Below are positions 38,486-51,063 of a stretch of 64,000 nucleotides of DNA, in pieces. Position numbers and translations under genes: made by a program. Origin of the DNA: Companilactobacillus suantsaicola (lineage in GTDB: Bacteria > Bacillota > Bacilli > Lactobacillales > Lactobacillaceae); contig NZ_RKLY01000005.1 of NCBI RefSeq assembly GCF_004745525.1, positions 1 through 64,000 on the forward strand. The letters run 5' to 3'. The notes beneath the pieces were generated by a model that was given only the letters and a program-made list of their open reading frames with translations, did not search any database and was not told where the DNA came from. Position 1 is the first letter of the stretch; each line of letters starts with the position of its first letter.

Positions 38486-39394
38486 ATGAAGAAAATTGTT
38501 GTATTAGGATCAACTAACGTTGATACAATTTTGAACATCAAACGCTTGCCACTGCCTGGAGAAACGATGGCGATGGATGGACAATCAAGTGCCGGCGGTG
38601 GTAAAGGTGCCAACCAAGCTTTAGCTGCTACTAGAGCAGGAGCTGAGACTTCTTTTGTTAGCAAAATTGGTGATGACCATGCAGCAGATTTTATGCTCGA
38701 CACTTTTAAAAAAGATGGTTTAAATATTGACCACGTAACAGAAACCTCAAAAGCGGGTACGGGAAAAGCTTATATTCTTCTGGACGAGAATGGTCAAAAC
38801 AGTATTTTGATCTATGGCGGTGCTAATCAGACGATAAGTATAGACGATATTAACGCTGCAAAAGAAACAATTAAAAAAAGTGACTGTTTAATTTCAGAAT
38901 TTGAAACACCAATCTCTGTAACGATTGAAGCTTTCAAAATTGCTAAGGAAAACGGTGTTATCACGATACTAAATCCCGCCCCAGCAAAGGATAATATTCC
39001 TTTGGATTTGTTAAAGTTGACTGACATTATCGTTCCAAACGAGACTGAAGCCAGCGCTATAACGGGTATAAAAGTTGAAGACAAAAAATCCATAATAAAT
39101 TCTGCCGAGAAATTGAATAAAATGGGCATAAACCGTGTTATAATAACTATTGGTAGCAGGGGATCACTTTATTACTCTGAAGGTAAAGAAGAATTTGTTG
39201 ACGCTTACAAGGTGCCAGTAATTGATACAACCGCCGCAGGTGATACTTTCATTGGTTATCTGGCAGCTAAGTTAGATTCTGACTTAGGTAATGTCGTTGA
39301 AGCCATGAAGTTTGCTAGCAAGGCTTCATCGATTGCTGTTCAGACCAAGGGAGCGCAAAATTCAATTCCTTACGTTGAAGATGTTAAAATTTAG
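38486..39394 (+). CDS. rbsK: ribokinase (PfkB family)
   Basis: A 302-residue PfkB kinase: ribose plus ATP gives ribose 5-phosphate. The first signature GGGKGANQALAATRAG (residues ~37-52) and second signature DTTAAGDTFIGYLAA with the catalytic Asp are intact. Ribose contacts around VDTILNIKRLP also fit. No rbsD, rbsU or regulator is adjacent, so uptake must come from elsewhere. A related pentose or nucleoside kinase is possible. Confidence 0.88.
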   Translation: MKKIVVLGSTNVDTILNIKRLPLPGETMAMDGQSSAGGGKGANQALAATRAGAETSFVSKIGDDHAADFMLDTFKKDGLNIDHVTETSKAGTGKAYILLDENGQNSILIYGGANQTISIDDINAAKETIKKSDCLISEFETPISVTIEAFKIAKENGVITILNPAPAKDNIPLDLLKLTDIIVPNETEASAITGIKVEDKKSIINSAEKLNKMGINRVIITIGSRGSLYYSEGKEEFVDAYKVPVIDTTAAGDTFIGYLAAKLDSDLGNVVEAMKFASKASSIAVQTKGAQNSIPYVEDVKI

Positions 39395-39583
39395 GCATTT
39401 ATCGGGGAAAACTTTATTTAACTTAGATTGTAATAAGTTGTTAATCATGTTACTATAAGAGTTGTATTTTTGAATGGTGAATGGTTCGGATGGTTTGAAT
39501 GTTTCGTACTTTAGACTTTCTTCCATAATGTACCACGAAATAAATGCACAACTAATATATTATTTATCAGGAGGAATAGTCTG

Positions 39584-39784
39584 ATGGAACACGGAACAGT
39601 TAAATGGTTTAACGCAGAAAAAGGCTATGGTTTTATTACACGCGAAGATGGTAGTGACGTATTTGTTCACTTCTCAGCAATCCAAGGTGACGGTTACAAG
39701 ACACTTGAAGAAGGTCAATCTGTAACATTCGATATCGAAGATAGCGATCGCGGACCACAAGCTTCAAACGTTGTTAAGGACTAA
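39584..39784 (+). CDS. cspA: cold-shock protein
   Basis: A 66-residue CspA-family nucleic-acid chaperone: [20 protein letters not shown] with RNP1, DVFVHFSAI with RNP2, and QASNVV at the end. GGAGGA site. The 189-nt gap before it probably holds a long 5' leader, as is usual for thermoregulated csp mRNAs; I cannot define its start. A strong terminator follows. Confidence 0.97.
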   Translation: MEHGTVKWFNAEKGYGFITREDGSDVFVHFSAIQGDGYKTLEEGQSVTFDIEDSDRGPQASNVVKD

Positions 39785-39811
39785 TTATAAACTTTAATAA
39801 ACTTTGAATTT

Positions 39812-39840
39812 TAAGCCAATCCAACGGATTGGCTTTTTTT
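39812..39840 (+). terminator. csp terminator
   Basis: AAGCCAATCC and GGATTGGCTT followed by Ts. Confidence 0.92.
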
Positions 39841-39939
39841 GTGTCTTCAAAAGTATGCTCTGAAAACTTTACAGAAAATTTACAATAACTAAACATTGGT
39901 GTTTTATGATTAAAACCTGATGTGTAAAGGGTGGTGAGT

Positions 39940-41127
39940 ATGGAAGACACATGGAAGAAGAATTTTAGAGTTCTTTGGTTTGGCAGCTTCATTACGGAGA
40001 TGGGAAATGCGATGACGTTACCATTTATTGTCTTGTTCATCGACACCTTGGGTAATTTTTCCAATATCCAGTTGAATTTCTTAGGAGCGGCAGCATTTTC
40101 ATTGACCTATTTAATGAAAGCTTTTGTTTCGCCATTTTGGGGCAGATTGGCTGATCTAAAAGGTCGAAAATTAATGTGCTTGCGAGCATCTGGGGTGATG
40201 ACGATAACTATCTTGATGGTAGGACTATCACCTAATGTTTGGTGGCTGTTGTTTTTTCGAGCTTTGCAGGGAGCTTTTTCAGGTTATATCAACAATGCTA
40301 ACGCTTTGATGTCAGTTTCAGCGCCTAAAGGCATTCAAGGTAAAGTTTTGAGTAAACTAGTCACCGGCAGTATTACTGGGACTTTGATAGGACCACTACT
40401 AGGGGGCTTTTTGGCCACTTGGTTAGGGTATCGAGGAGCCTTTTTTCTGACGAGTTTTTTAATGGGGATGGTTTTTCTGTTAACATTATTTTTCGTTAAA
40501 GAAACTTTTACACTGATTAAAAAGCAAGATCTACAGCCGGTTTTACCAATGATGAAAAAAATTGGTGGCAGTTTCTTTTTAGCACTGTTTGGCTCGCTCT
40601 TAGCCATTCAAGCGACGACCAATGCAATTACACCTATGATCAGTTTACTTGTCAAAGAGCTTGATTCTAGTGGCAATAACCTTGTTATAGTGACGGGAAT
40701 CGTTTCTTCTGCTCCGGGATTGGCGACGGTCTTGACGGCAGGGGTGATTGGGAGTTTTATCGATCGAATCGGTGCAATCAAGAGTCTATTGATTTTTCTA
40801 AGTTTGGCAATCAGCAGTTTAGTGTTGACTAGTTGCGTGACAGGCGTTTGGCAGTTAGCAGTTCTAAGATTTGTTCTGGGGATTTCTGATGCAGCTTTGA
40901 TTCCGTCGATTCAAATTTTAACTGTACAAAATGTACCGTCGGCCATTTTTGGTCGGATTTTTAGTTATAATCAATCAGCACAGGCTTTTGGAAACGTCTT
41001 GGGTCCAATGCTTGCGGCAGTGATTGCGACTGGATTTGGGTATAAGAGTATCTTCTTATTCTCCGCTATTTTAGAATTTTTAGCTTTGATTTTTTGGTTG
41101 AATTATTTAAAGCAGAAACATTATTAA
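39940..41127 (+). CDS. MFS efflux-type transporter
   Basis: A 395-residue, 12-helix major facilitator. Motif A-like GRLADLKGRKLM lies between helices 2 and 3; motif C-like GTLIGPLLGGFLATWLGYRGAFF in helix 5 is typical of drug/H+ antiporters of the MdtG/Bmr kind. ATG 39940 is favoured over GTG 39931 on spacing from AAGG. Substrate not predictable; no regulator beside it. Confidence 0.82.
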   Translation: MEDTWKKNFRVLWFGSFITEMGNAMTLPFIVLFIDTLGNFSNIQLNFLGAAAFSLTYLMKAFVSPFWGRLADLKGRKLMCLRASGVMTITILMVGLSPNVWWLLFFRALQGAFSGYINNANALMSVSAPKGIQGKVLSKLVTGSITGTLIGPLLGGFLATWLGYRGAFFLTSFLMGMVFLLTLFFVKETFTLIKKQDLQPVLPMMKKIGGSFFLALFGSLLAIQATTNAITPMISLLVKELDSSGNNLVIVTGIVSSAPGLATVLTAGVIGSFIDRIGAIKSLLIFLSLAISSLVLTSCVTGVWQLAVLRFVLGISDAALIPSIQILTVQNVPSAIFGRIFSYNQSAQAFGNVLGPMLAAVIATGFGYKSIFLFSAILEFLALIFWLNYLKQKHY

Positions 41128-41204
41128 AATTCTGTTTCAAATCACAAATTTTTCAAAGTTATCGGCTATAATGAGAATTAATAAACTTAAAAGGGATAGA
41201 TCAA

Positions 41205-41840
41205 TTGCCACAAAAGAGAAGATATACAAAAAGGCGGCACAAGAGTCGGAAAAATAATAATACAACGGTAATTTTATTAGCAATCGTAGCTGTATTTGTT
41301 ATCAGCTTCTTTGGTTACAGGAGATATGTCCAGCATCAAAATGAGACGCAAGTTGAGATGGTTCAACAAAAACACGCTGCTTTTATCAAAAAGATTTCGC
41401 CGTACGCTGTGGAATTAGGACAAACTTATGGTGTGTTACCAAGTATCACGATTGCTCAAGCTATTTTGGAGAGTGATTGGGGAACCAGTACTTTAGCTAG
41501 CCAGTACAACAATTACTTTGGTATCAAGGGGTCTGACCCGAATAATACTAAAGTTCTGCAGACGAAAGAATATACTGACGGTCAGTGGGTAACAATCAAC
41601 GGACGTTTTCGGGTTTATTCGGATTTTCGTGAGTCGATGAAGGATCATACACAATTGTTGGTCAATGGTACAACGTGGAATTCGCAGCAATACAAGCAAG
41701 TTCTGCAATCGAAAGATTATATTGATGCTGCTGTCGCATTGCAAGCTGATGGATATGCGACCGATCCGGGATATACAAGTAAAATTATTCGGATTATACA
41801 AAAATATAATCTTAAAAAGTATGATGAAGGTATCAAGTGA
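41205..41840 (+). CDS. membrane-anchored GH73 glucosaminidase
   Basis: A 211-residue peptidoglycan hydrolase. A very basic N-terminus (KRRYTKRRHKSRKNN) precedes one transmembrane helix (residues ~23-42). Residues ~60-205 are a GH73 (LytG/FlgJ-type) domain with the catalytic Glu in AQAILESDWGTS and conserved YNNYFGIKG and YSDFRESM. Probably cleaves GlcNAc bonds in the wall for remodelling or separation. TTG start, with AAGGGAT about 10 nt before. TATAAT at 41167-41172 is a good -10. No LysM or SH3 wall-binding domain. Confidence 0.9.
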   Translation: MPQKRRYTKRRHKSRKNNNTTVILLAIVAVFVISFFGYRRYVQHQNETQVEMVQQKHAAFIKKISPYAVELGQTYGVLPSITIAQAILESDWGTSTLASQYNNYFGIKGSDPNNTKVLQTKEYTDGQWVTINGRFRVYSDFRESMKDHTQLLVNGTTWNSQQYKQVLQSKDYIDAAVALQADGYATDPGYTSKIIRIIQKYNLKKYDEGIK

Positions 41841-41857
41841 AAAACAAAGTATGATAG

Positions 41858-42475
<618 letters not shown>

Positions 42476-42494
42476 TAATTAAGAAGGTGGAGTT

Positions 42495-43625
42495 ATGACT
42501 TTTATTGCGCCCGGTAAAACTTTAGGCATAATTGGTGGCGGCAGTGAAACTTATATTTTTGAATTAGAAGCTAAGAGAATGGGTTTTCGGACGATGCTCT
42601 TAACAGATGAAGAGAATGATATTGCAATTCAAGCTGCTGACAGTTATTTAGTCGGTGCATTAGAGGAAATAAAGAATCTAAGCGAATTGGGCCATAGAAG
42701 TGATCTTCTCTTATATATGGATGAAAATTTCGACAGTACCTTGTTGAAGGAACTGGCGAAAACTTTTAATGTTGCGCAGGGAGCCGACCTTTTGGGCATT
42801 GTGCAAGATCGATATATCGAGAGAACCTTCTTAAACGATTTGAAATTAAACGTTCCGCCATTCTTTTCCATTGTTACAGTTGATGATATTAAAAAAGCGA
42901 TCGATGAAATTGGATTCCCTTGTATCTTGAAACCAATCACGCGAAATCAACAAGTCTTAAAACGTCATATTCTGTACAACGAAGAAGATGTGGAGCACGT
43001 TTATCAATTACTGAAAGATGGAACATACATTTTGGAAGCTTGGATTGAAACCAAGTCGGAATATTCTATCATGGTAAGTAAGGGTAAAGATGGGAAGATT
43101 CATACTTTCCCGATGATTCAAGAGATTTATGATGGCGAACATTTGATGAGTTCTTTCATTTATAAAAAGAATGATCCAGATGTTGAAGCCGAAATGCAAA
43201 GAGTTGCCTTGCTAGTGGCTGAAAATGTTAATTATGTAGGAATCTTCGGTATTGGTTTTATTTTGTCGGAGTCTGGCGTTTTGTACGTCAAAGGGATTTT
43301 TCCCGGAACTAACTATTCAGCTAACGTTTATCAAGAAGCAACAGGAGTTTCACAATTTGAATTACATATCAGAGCGATTTGTGATTGGCCAATTCCTGAA
43401 ATTTTTCCAAGAACCAATGCCGCTACCTTGAAGATCATTGAAGGTAACTTGGCACAAAGTTTGGATCTACTTCAGGAAAAAGCTCAATGGAAATTTAACT
43501 ATTACACAGGTTTTAAAGCTAAGAATCAAGCTGACAGGGATGTCGGTTATATCTCGATTTTTTCGGATGATTTAGAAGAATTAAAGAATGATATCTTAAC
43601 AACTAATATTTGGAGAGTAGAATAA
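42495..43625 (+). CDS. divergent PurK-like ATP-grasp protein, probably not an active carboxylase
   Basis: A 376-residue homologue of N5-carboxyaminoimidazole ribonucleotide synthase. Overall order and the SQFELHIRAICDWPIPEI end of the core match PurK. But GGGQLG at the N-terminus is GGGSET, the RRGGYDGKGQ loop is replaced by ITRNQQVLKRH, and NEIAPRxHNSGH reads KGIFPGTNYSAN, losing the metal-binding Asn/Glu and catalytic Arg/His. No purE is adjacent. The frame is intact and lies in a tight operon with purB, so a regulatory or altered function is likely. AAGGTGG site. Confidence 0.8.
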   Translation: MTFIAPGKTLGIIGGGSETYIFELEAKRMGFRTMLLTDEENDIAIQAADSYLVGALEEIKNLSELGHRSDLLLYMDENFDSTLLKELAKTFNVAQGADLLGIVQDRYIERTFLNDLKLNVPPFFSIVTVDDIKKAIDEIGFPCILKPITRNQQVLKRHILYNEEDVEHVYQLLKDGTYILEAWIETKSEYSIMVSKGKDGKIHTFPMIQEIYDGEHLMSSFIYKKNDPDVEAEMQRVALLVAENVNYVGIFGIGFILSESGVLYVKGIFPGTNYSANVYQEATGVSQFELHIRAICDWPIPEIFPRTNAATLKIIEGNLAQSLDLLQEKAQWKFNYYTGFKAKNQADRDVGYISIFSDDLEELKNDILTTNIWRVE

Positions 43626-43628
43626 TTC

Positions 43629-44924
43629 ATGATTGATAGATATGTAACTGAACAGATGAAACCAATTTGGACTGATCAAAATAGATTTCAAGCTTGGCTA
43701 GAAGTAGAAATCGCCGCTGTTGAAGGCTGGAGTAAGTTGGGTGAAATCCCAGTCGAAGATGCTAAATTGATTGCTCAAAATGCGAAATTTGATGTCGCTG
43801 AGATTGCGGAAATTGAAAAACAAACTAAGCATGACGTGGTAGCTTTCACAAGAGACGTTTCACGTTACTTAGGACCAGAAAGAAAGTGGGTTCATTTCGG
43901 ACTCACATCAACTGACGTAGTTGATACAGCTTATGGTTACTTGATGAAGCAAGCTAATGACATTATTCGTGAAGATCTTAATGAATTTCTCGAAGTAGTT
44001 AAAGAAAAAGCTTTGAAATATAAAGATACTCCAATGATTGGTAGAACTCACGGTGTTCACGCTGAACCAACTACTTTTGGTTTAGTTTTGGCCAACTGGT
44101 ATTCAGAAATCAAACGTGATATCGAACGTTTCGACCATGCTGCTAAAGGTGTTGAAGCTGGTAAAATCAGTGGAGCTGTTGGTAGTTATGCGAATGTTCC
44201 AACCAGTGTTGAAAAGTTTGTCTGTGATAAATTAGGAATTCGTGCTCAAGAAATCTCAACACAAGTTCTCCCAAGAGATCTTCATGCCGAATACATTCAA
44301 ACGATGGCTTTGATTGCCACATCAATCGAACGATTTGCTCTAGAAGTTCGTCATCTACAAAGAACTGAAGTAAGAGAAGCTGAAGAGTTCTTCGCTGCTG
44401 GACAAAAGGGATCAAGTGCCATGCCGCACAAGCGTAACCCGATCGGATCAGAAAATGTAACAGGTTTAGCACGTGTCATTCGCGGACATGCCTTCACAGC
44501 CTTAGAAGATGTGCCATTGTGGCATGAACGTGATATTTCACATTCTTCAGCTGAACGTGTCATCATTCCTGATACAACCGAATTATTAGATTACATCTTG
44601 AGAAGATTTACTAAGATCACAAAAGACTTAACAGTCTTCCCAGACAAGATGCTAGAAGATATGAACATCACACACGGTTTGATTTATTCTCAACGTGTCT
44701 TGTTGAAACTAGTTGAAGCAGGCTACTCACGTGAACAAGCTTATGACATTGTTCAACCAATGACAGCCAAAGCTTGGGATGAAAAGAAAGACTTCAGAAC
44801 AATGCTCGAAAACGATAACCGAGTAACAGATAAATTATCAGACGCTGACCTTGACGATGCCTTTGATTATCACTGGCATCTAAGAAATGTTGACGAAATT
44901 TTCAAACGAGTAGGTTTGGAATAG
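43629..44924 (+). CDS. purB: adenylosuccinate lyase
   Basis: A 431-residue member of the fumarase/aspartase superfamily. It cleaves SAICAR to AICAR and adenylosuccinate to AMP, releasing fumarate. Key parts are [39 protein letters not shown] with the catalytic His, and the signature loop [16 protein letters not shown] with the catalytic Ser. It begins 3 nt after the PurK-like gene, so translation is coupled. The paired repeat U11-U12 follows. Confidence 0.96.
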   Translation: MIDRYVTEQMKPIWTDQNRFQAWLEVEIAAVEGWSKLGEIPVEDAKLIAQNAKFDVAEIAEIEKQTKHDVVAFTRDVSRYLGPERKWVHFGLTSTDVVDTAYGYLMKQANDIIREDLNEFLEVVKEKALKYKDTPMIGRTHGVHAEPTTFGLVLANWYSEIKRDIERFDHAAKGVEAGKISGAVGSYANVPTSVEKFVCDKLGIRAQEISTQVLPRDLHAEYIQTMALIATSIERFALEVRHLQRTEVREAEEFFAAGQKGSSAMPHKRNPIGSENVTGLARVIRGHAFTALEDVPLWHERDISHSSAERVIIPDTTELLDYILRRFTKITKDLTVFPDKMLEDMNITHGLIYSQRVLLKLVEAGYSREQAYDIVQPMTAKAWDEKKDFRTMLENDNRVTDKLSDADLDDAFDYHWHLRNVDEIFKRVGLE

Positions 44925-44948
44925 TTTTGTTAATTGGTTAAGTATGCC

Positions 44949-45104
44949 GTCCTCCGCAACAAACTCGATTTTGGCTGGAACGATGTGGGCACAACTTGAA
45001 GCTTACGCAAAGTGCGCGCAATCTCCAAGCTTGGCCTTCTTGTAGGTGCTAAAGCACCAACAAGAATTTCACATCTGAGCCAAATCGAGTTTGTTGCTCC
45101 GGAC
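44949..45104 (+). repeat. family 1 cloverleaf repeat, unit U11 (class a)
   Basis: Reference copy for the fold. P1 is CAACAAACTCGATTT/AAATCGAGTTTGTTG, P2 GATGTG/CACATC, P3 an imperfect hairpin with ACGCAAAGTGCG at its tip, P4 TTCTTGT..GGTGCT around AA; clamp GTCC/GGAC with a TCC/TCC internal loop. Confidence 0.9.
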
Positions 45105-45185
45105 TGGATTGTTGTTCTATCTTTTATTACTTTCTAATGTTTTAGGGATAGATGTTCTATTCAAAAAATTTATATGATTATAAAA

Positions 45186-45232
45186 AATGACAGTATCTAT
45201 TTGGGAATTTCCTGAATAGATACTGTTTTTGA
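45186..45232. repeat. central hairpin of the U11-U12 pair
   Basis: ACAGTATCTATT and GAATAGATACTGT pair, flanked by A and T runs. The sequence differs from the TAGCAyCTATTC type, but size and position are the same. Confidence 0.65.
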
Positions 45233-45330
45233 TTTTTGTTGCTTTCTAATTTGAATGAATTTTTAAATAATATTCCCATTAGCACGACTGCTTTGAAATT
45301 AAATGGAATAAATAATAGAATCAGACTCTA

Positions 45331-45486
45331 GTCTGGAGCACAAGCCCTGTGATGGCTCAGCCGCCATATTTTCCTTATCGCTTTAGCGATTAGGAAAAGG
45401 CCAATCTTTGAGATTTTTCCGGGCTTGAAAAAGCTCAAAGTTGCGCCGGCAGCGTTCCAGTCCATCACAGGGCTTGTGCGGAAGAC
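45331..45486 (-). repeat. family 1 cloverleaf repeat, unit U12 (class b)
   Basis: Outer stem CACAAGCCCTGTGATGG with complement, clamp GTCT/AGAC, inner hairpin TTTTCCTTATCGC..GCGATTAGGAAAA, again with a compensated stem. Confidence 0.87.
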
Positions 45487-45558
45487 GGCATCCTACACTA
45501 CACTAACTAAAATAAAAATAGAAACATATGTTCAATTTGCAACCATAGTTTTTCGCTC

Positions 45559-45586
45559 TTAACATAAAAATTTGCTACAATATAAA
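45559..45586 (+). promoter_or_regulatory. promoter of the pcrA operon
   Basis: TTAACA, 16-nt spacer, TATAAA. Confidence 0.55.
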
Positions 45587-45641
45587 CAGCTATTTTAAGA
45601 GCAACTAATTTTTTTACACAAAGATTTGAGGGAGTAGAATT

Positions 45642-47873
45642 TTGGATAATACATTATTAAAAGGTCTTAATCCAGAGCAACAAGATGCCGTTAAAGCAAC
45701 ACAGGGACCATTGTTGATCATGGCTGGTGCCGGTTCTGGTAAGACACGAGTTTTGACACATCGTGTGGCTTATTTGATTGAAGAAGAAAATGTTATGCCT
45801 TGGCATGTTTTAGCGATTACTTTTACGAATAAGGCCGCCAAAGAAATGAAGGAAAGAATCGGTAAGTTGCTAGATGAATCAGCTAGTGACGTTTGGGTTT
45901 CAACTTTCCACTCTCTTTGTGTAAGAATTTTAAGAAGAGATATCGACAAGATGGGCAAGCCTAAGACATTTACGATTGCGGACCCTAGTGAACAAAGAAC
46001 TTTGATGAAACAAATTTTAACGAAAATGAACTTGGATCCTAAGCGTTACGACCCTCGTGCATTGTTGGGTACAATCAGCAATGCTAAGAATGAATTGTTG
46101 ACACCGGAACGTTATGCACAAGTGGCCGCTAGTCCTTATGAACAAACGGTAGCTAGTGTTTATGATGCATATGCCAAAGAGATGGATCGTAACAACTCAC
46201 TAGATTTTGACGATTTGATTATGACTACTAGTCAATTGTTTGATGAAAATCCTGATGTTTTGGAAAAGTATCAAGAAAAATTCCAATACATTCACGTTGA
46301 TGAATATCAAGATACTAATGAAGCTCAGTACAAGTTAGTTAAGCAGCTTGGTGGCAAGTATCGTAACGTCTGTGTTGTTGGTGATGCTGATCAAAGTATT
46401 TATGGCTGGCGTGGTGCTAATATTCAAAACATCATGAATTTTGAAAAAGATTATCCTGAAGCTACGACAATTAAATTGGAACAAAATTATCGTTCAACTA
46501 AGACTATTTTGAAAGCTGCTAACGAAGTTATTAACCACAATTCCAACCGCAAGCCTAAGGAGTTATGGACGGATAATGCTGATGGCGAGAAGATCAAATT
46601 CTACCGTGGGCAAAATGAATCTGATGAAGCTTTGTTCGTCGTCGACCAAATCAAAAATTTACTGTTACAAGGCTTTAACTATGGCGATTTTGCGGTTCTT
46701 TATCGGACTAACGCTCAATCACGTACGTTTGAAGAGAAACTTATGCAAGCTAATATGCCATATAAGATTATCGGTGGGCATAAGTTCTATGATCGAAAAG
46801 AAATTAAGGATGTTTTAGGTTACTTACGTTTGGTTGCTAATCATGATGATTCGATGAGTTTTCAACGAGTTATTAACAGCCCTAAACGTGGTATCGGACC
46901 TGGTACGATTGAAAAACTTCAAAATTACGCTGATGAACACGGTTGGTCACTACTTGAAGCAGCCGAAAACATTGAATTGTCACCACTTGGTGCTAAACCG
47001 AGAAAAACAATTGGTCATTTCGCTAAGGTGATCGACGACTTAACTAAATTGTCAGAAACTGAATCGATGACGGTCTTGATGAATCACTTATTGGAAGATT
47101 CAGGTTATGTTGATGATTTGAAGCAACAAAATAATTTGGAATCACAGGCTCGAATTGAAAATATTGAAGAACTTTTAACAGTTACGACTCAATTTGATCA
47201 AGCCTATGAGCCAGATCCAGAAGTTGATGAAACTCGTTTGACGACTTTCTTGACTGAACTATCATTAGTTAGTGATCAAGATGATATTGAAGAAGAACAA
47301 ACTGAAGTTACCTTAATGACCTTGCATGCCGCTAAGGGACTAGAGTTCCCAGTAGTATTTTTGGTTGGTATGGAAGAAGGTATTTTCCCATTAGGCCGTT
47401 CACTTCTAAAAGAAGACGATCTAGAAGAGGAACGTCGTTTGGCTTATGTTGGTATTACTCGAGCCGAAAAACGTTTGTACTTAACTAATGCCTTTAGCAG
47501 AACGCTTTATGGACGGACGCAAAACAATCCAACTTCTCGTTTCGTTGAAGAAATCAATGATGACGCCTTGGAACCAGTTAATACGAACGCTGGTAACCTT
47601 GGTAGCAGAAACGAATCCTTCAAACAACGTCGTCGTCGGGCTGCAACGAGTGCAACATTTACTTCACCAACCTTGAAAGCTAAAGGAGCTCAAGGTGCGG
47701 AAAAACTTCATTGGAATGTGGGCGATAAAGTCGATCACAAGAAATGGGGTCGTGGAACGGTCGTCAAAGTCAATGGTGACGGCAAGAATGCTGAACTGGA
47801 TATTGCTTTTGACAGTCAGGGTATTAAACGATTATTAGCAGAATATGCACCAATTAAAAAAGTAACTGATTAA
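45642..47873 (+). CDS. pcrA: ATP-dependent DNA helicase PcrA
   Basis: A 743-residue SF1A 3'-5' helicase. Walker A is GAGSGKTRVLTHR (residues ~29-41); then AITFTNKAAKEM (Ia), VDEYQDTNEAQ (Walker B, II), VVGDADQSIYGWRGA (III), EQNYRSTKTIL (IV), TLMTLHAAKGLEFPVVFL (V) and YVGITRAEKRLYL (VI). The C-terminal ~60 residues (VGDKVDHKKWGRGTVV) form the Tudor-like domain that binds RNA polymerase. TTG start behind GAGGGAG. First gene of the repair/amidotransferase operon. Confidence 0.97.
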   Translation: MDNTLLKGLNPEQQDAVKATQGPLLIMAGAGSGKTRVLTHRVAYLIEEENVMPWHVLAITFTNKAAKEMKERIGKLLDESASDVWVSTFHSLCVRILRRDIDKMGKPKTFTIADPSEQRTLMKQILTKMNLDPKRYDPRALLGTISNAKNELLTPERYAQVAASPYEQTVASVYDAYAKEMDRNNSLDFDDLIMTTSQLFDENPDVLEKYQEKFQYIHVDEYQDTNEAQYKLVKQLGGKYRNVCVVGDADQSIYGWRGANIQNIMNFEKDYPEATTIKLEQNYRSTKTILKAANEVINHNSNRKPKELWTDNADGEKIKFYRGQNESDEALFVVDQIKNLLLQGFNYGDFAVLYRTNAQSRTFEEKLMQANMPYKIIGGHKFYDRKEIKDVLGYLRLVANHDDSMSFQRVINSPKRGIGPGTIEKLQNYADEHGWSLLEAAENIELSPLGAKPRKTIGHFAKVIDDLTKLSETESMTVLMNHLLEDSGYVDDLKQQNNLESQARIENIEELLTVTTQFDQAYEPDPEVDETRLTTFLTELSLVSDQDDIEEEQTEVTLMTLHAAKGLEFPVVFLVGMEEGIFPLGRSLLKEDDLEEERRLAYVGITRAEKRLYLTNAFSRTLYGRTQNNPTSRFVEEINDDALEPVNTNAGNLGSRNESFKQRRRRAATSATFTSPTLKAKGAQGAEKLHWNVGDKVDHKKWGRGTVVKVNGDGKNAELDIAFDSQGIKRLLAEYAPIKKVTD

Positions 47874-49904
<2,031 letters not shown>

Positions 49905-49914
49905 GAGATCAGTT

Positions 49915-51048
49915 TTGAAAAAATTCTTAAAAACTACATCGTTATTACTGATGTGTTCGTTGCTGTTGACTGCCTGTGGAAACTTGCAAAATTCTAGTTT
50001 GTCATCAGGTGGTGGCGACACGAACAAAACAAGTGTCCAAACGACTAGTTCGTCTGATTCAAGTAGTTATGATGTTTTATTAAGTGGCGGTAAGTACAAG
50101 ACAAGTCCAATTTCTGGGCTCACAGCTGCTGACAATACTAATCAATTTAATAGTAGAAGTTTTGAAAGTGGCTTAATGAGTCTGTCGAAAAAACAATTTT
50201 CAACCAACAATTATGTTTTCCAAGAAGGACAAGTTTTGACTGCTAGTAAGGTAGTAGATTGGCTTGGTAGGAAGTCTAAGTCCAATCCAACTGGTTTAAA
50301 TCCTAAGGACAATGGTTCTAAGGATGAAAACAAGCGTGCACCAATGTATTTCCAACAAATGCTGGAAGAAGATTATTTGACTAAGCAAGATGGAAAATAC
50401 AAGTTGGCAGGGATGTCGATCGGTATTGCGATGAACAAGATCGATTACTATCAAAAGAAGCAGTATGGCGCAACTTATAAGACTTCTATCAGTACGGCAG
50501 AACAAAAGGAACAAGGCGAAAGAATTGCCAAAGAAGTAGTTAAAAGACTTCGGGCTAATAAGGAAGTTGGAAATATTCCAATTGTCGTAGCCTTGTATTC
50601 GGTTGCTCCACAAGATACTTTAGTTGGTGGAACTTATTTCCAATACTCCATCAGCAAGAGTGATAGTCTAGGTAGCTGGAAAGATTTGAATTATCGTAAT
50701 CAAATGTTACCAACTGTTAATGGTGAAAATGCCATTAACAGTAGTGATGCTGATGCCTTTGCCAACTTTAAAGATCACATTCAAAATTACTTCCCTAACT
50801 TGTCCGGGGTAACAGCTCAAGCTAAGTATGACGGTGATACTTTGAAGTCATTGGATATTACGATCAATACGCAATTTGATGGTTTGGCACAGGTTACAAG
50901 TTTTACACAATTCGTACAACAGAGTGCTTCGAAGTACTTGCCTTCAGGAGCAGATTTGGATATCAGTATTCAAACTGTCGATGAGCAGCAAGCCTTTGTG
51001 ACACGTTCGAATGGTAAATTCACTTCACACGTTTATGATGCAGATTAA
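49915..51048 (+). CDS. camS: CamS-family lipoprotein
   Basis: A 377-residue lipoprotein of the CamS family, whose signal peptide is the source of the cAM373 sex pheromone in staphylococci and enterococci. Signal LKKFLKTTSLLLMCSLLL precedes lipobox LTAC-G. TTG 49915 lies 7 nt after AGGAG and gives a normal 22-residue signal peptide; the longer frame starts inside ligA. Position between ligA and gatC is conserved in Firmicutes. The mature protein is exposed on the outer face; its own function is unsettled. Confidence 0.9.
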   Translation: MKKFLKTTSLLLMCSLLLTACGNLQNSSLSSGGGDTNKTSVQTTSSSDSSSYDVLLSGGKYKTSPISGLTAADNTNQFNSRSFESGLMSLSKKQFSTNNYVFQEGQVLTASKVVDWLGRKSKSNPTGLNPKDNGSKDENKRAPMYFQQMLEEDYLTKQDGKYKLAGMSIGIAMNKIDYYQKKQYGATYKTSISTAEQKEQGERIAKEVVKRLRANKEVGNIPIVVALYSVAPQDTLVGGTYFQYSISKSDSLGSWKDLNYRNQMLPTVNGENAINSSDADAFANFKDHIQNYFPNLSGVTAQAKYDGDTLKSLDITINTQFDGLAQVTSFTQFVQQSASKYLPSGADLDISIQTVDEQQAFVTRSNGKFTSHVYDAD

Positions 51049-51063
51049 AAAAGGAGAAACTAA

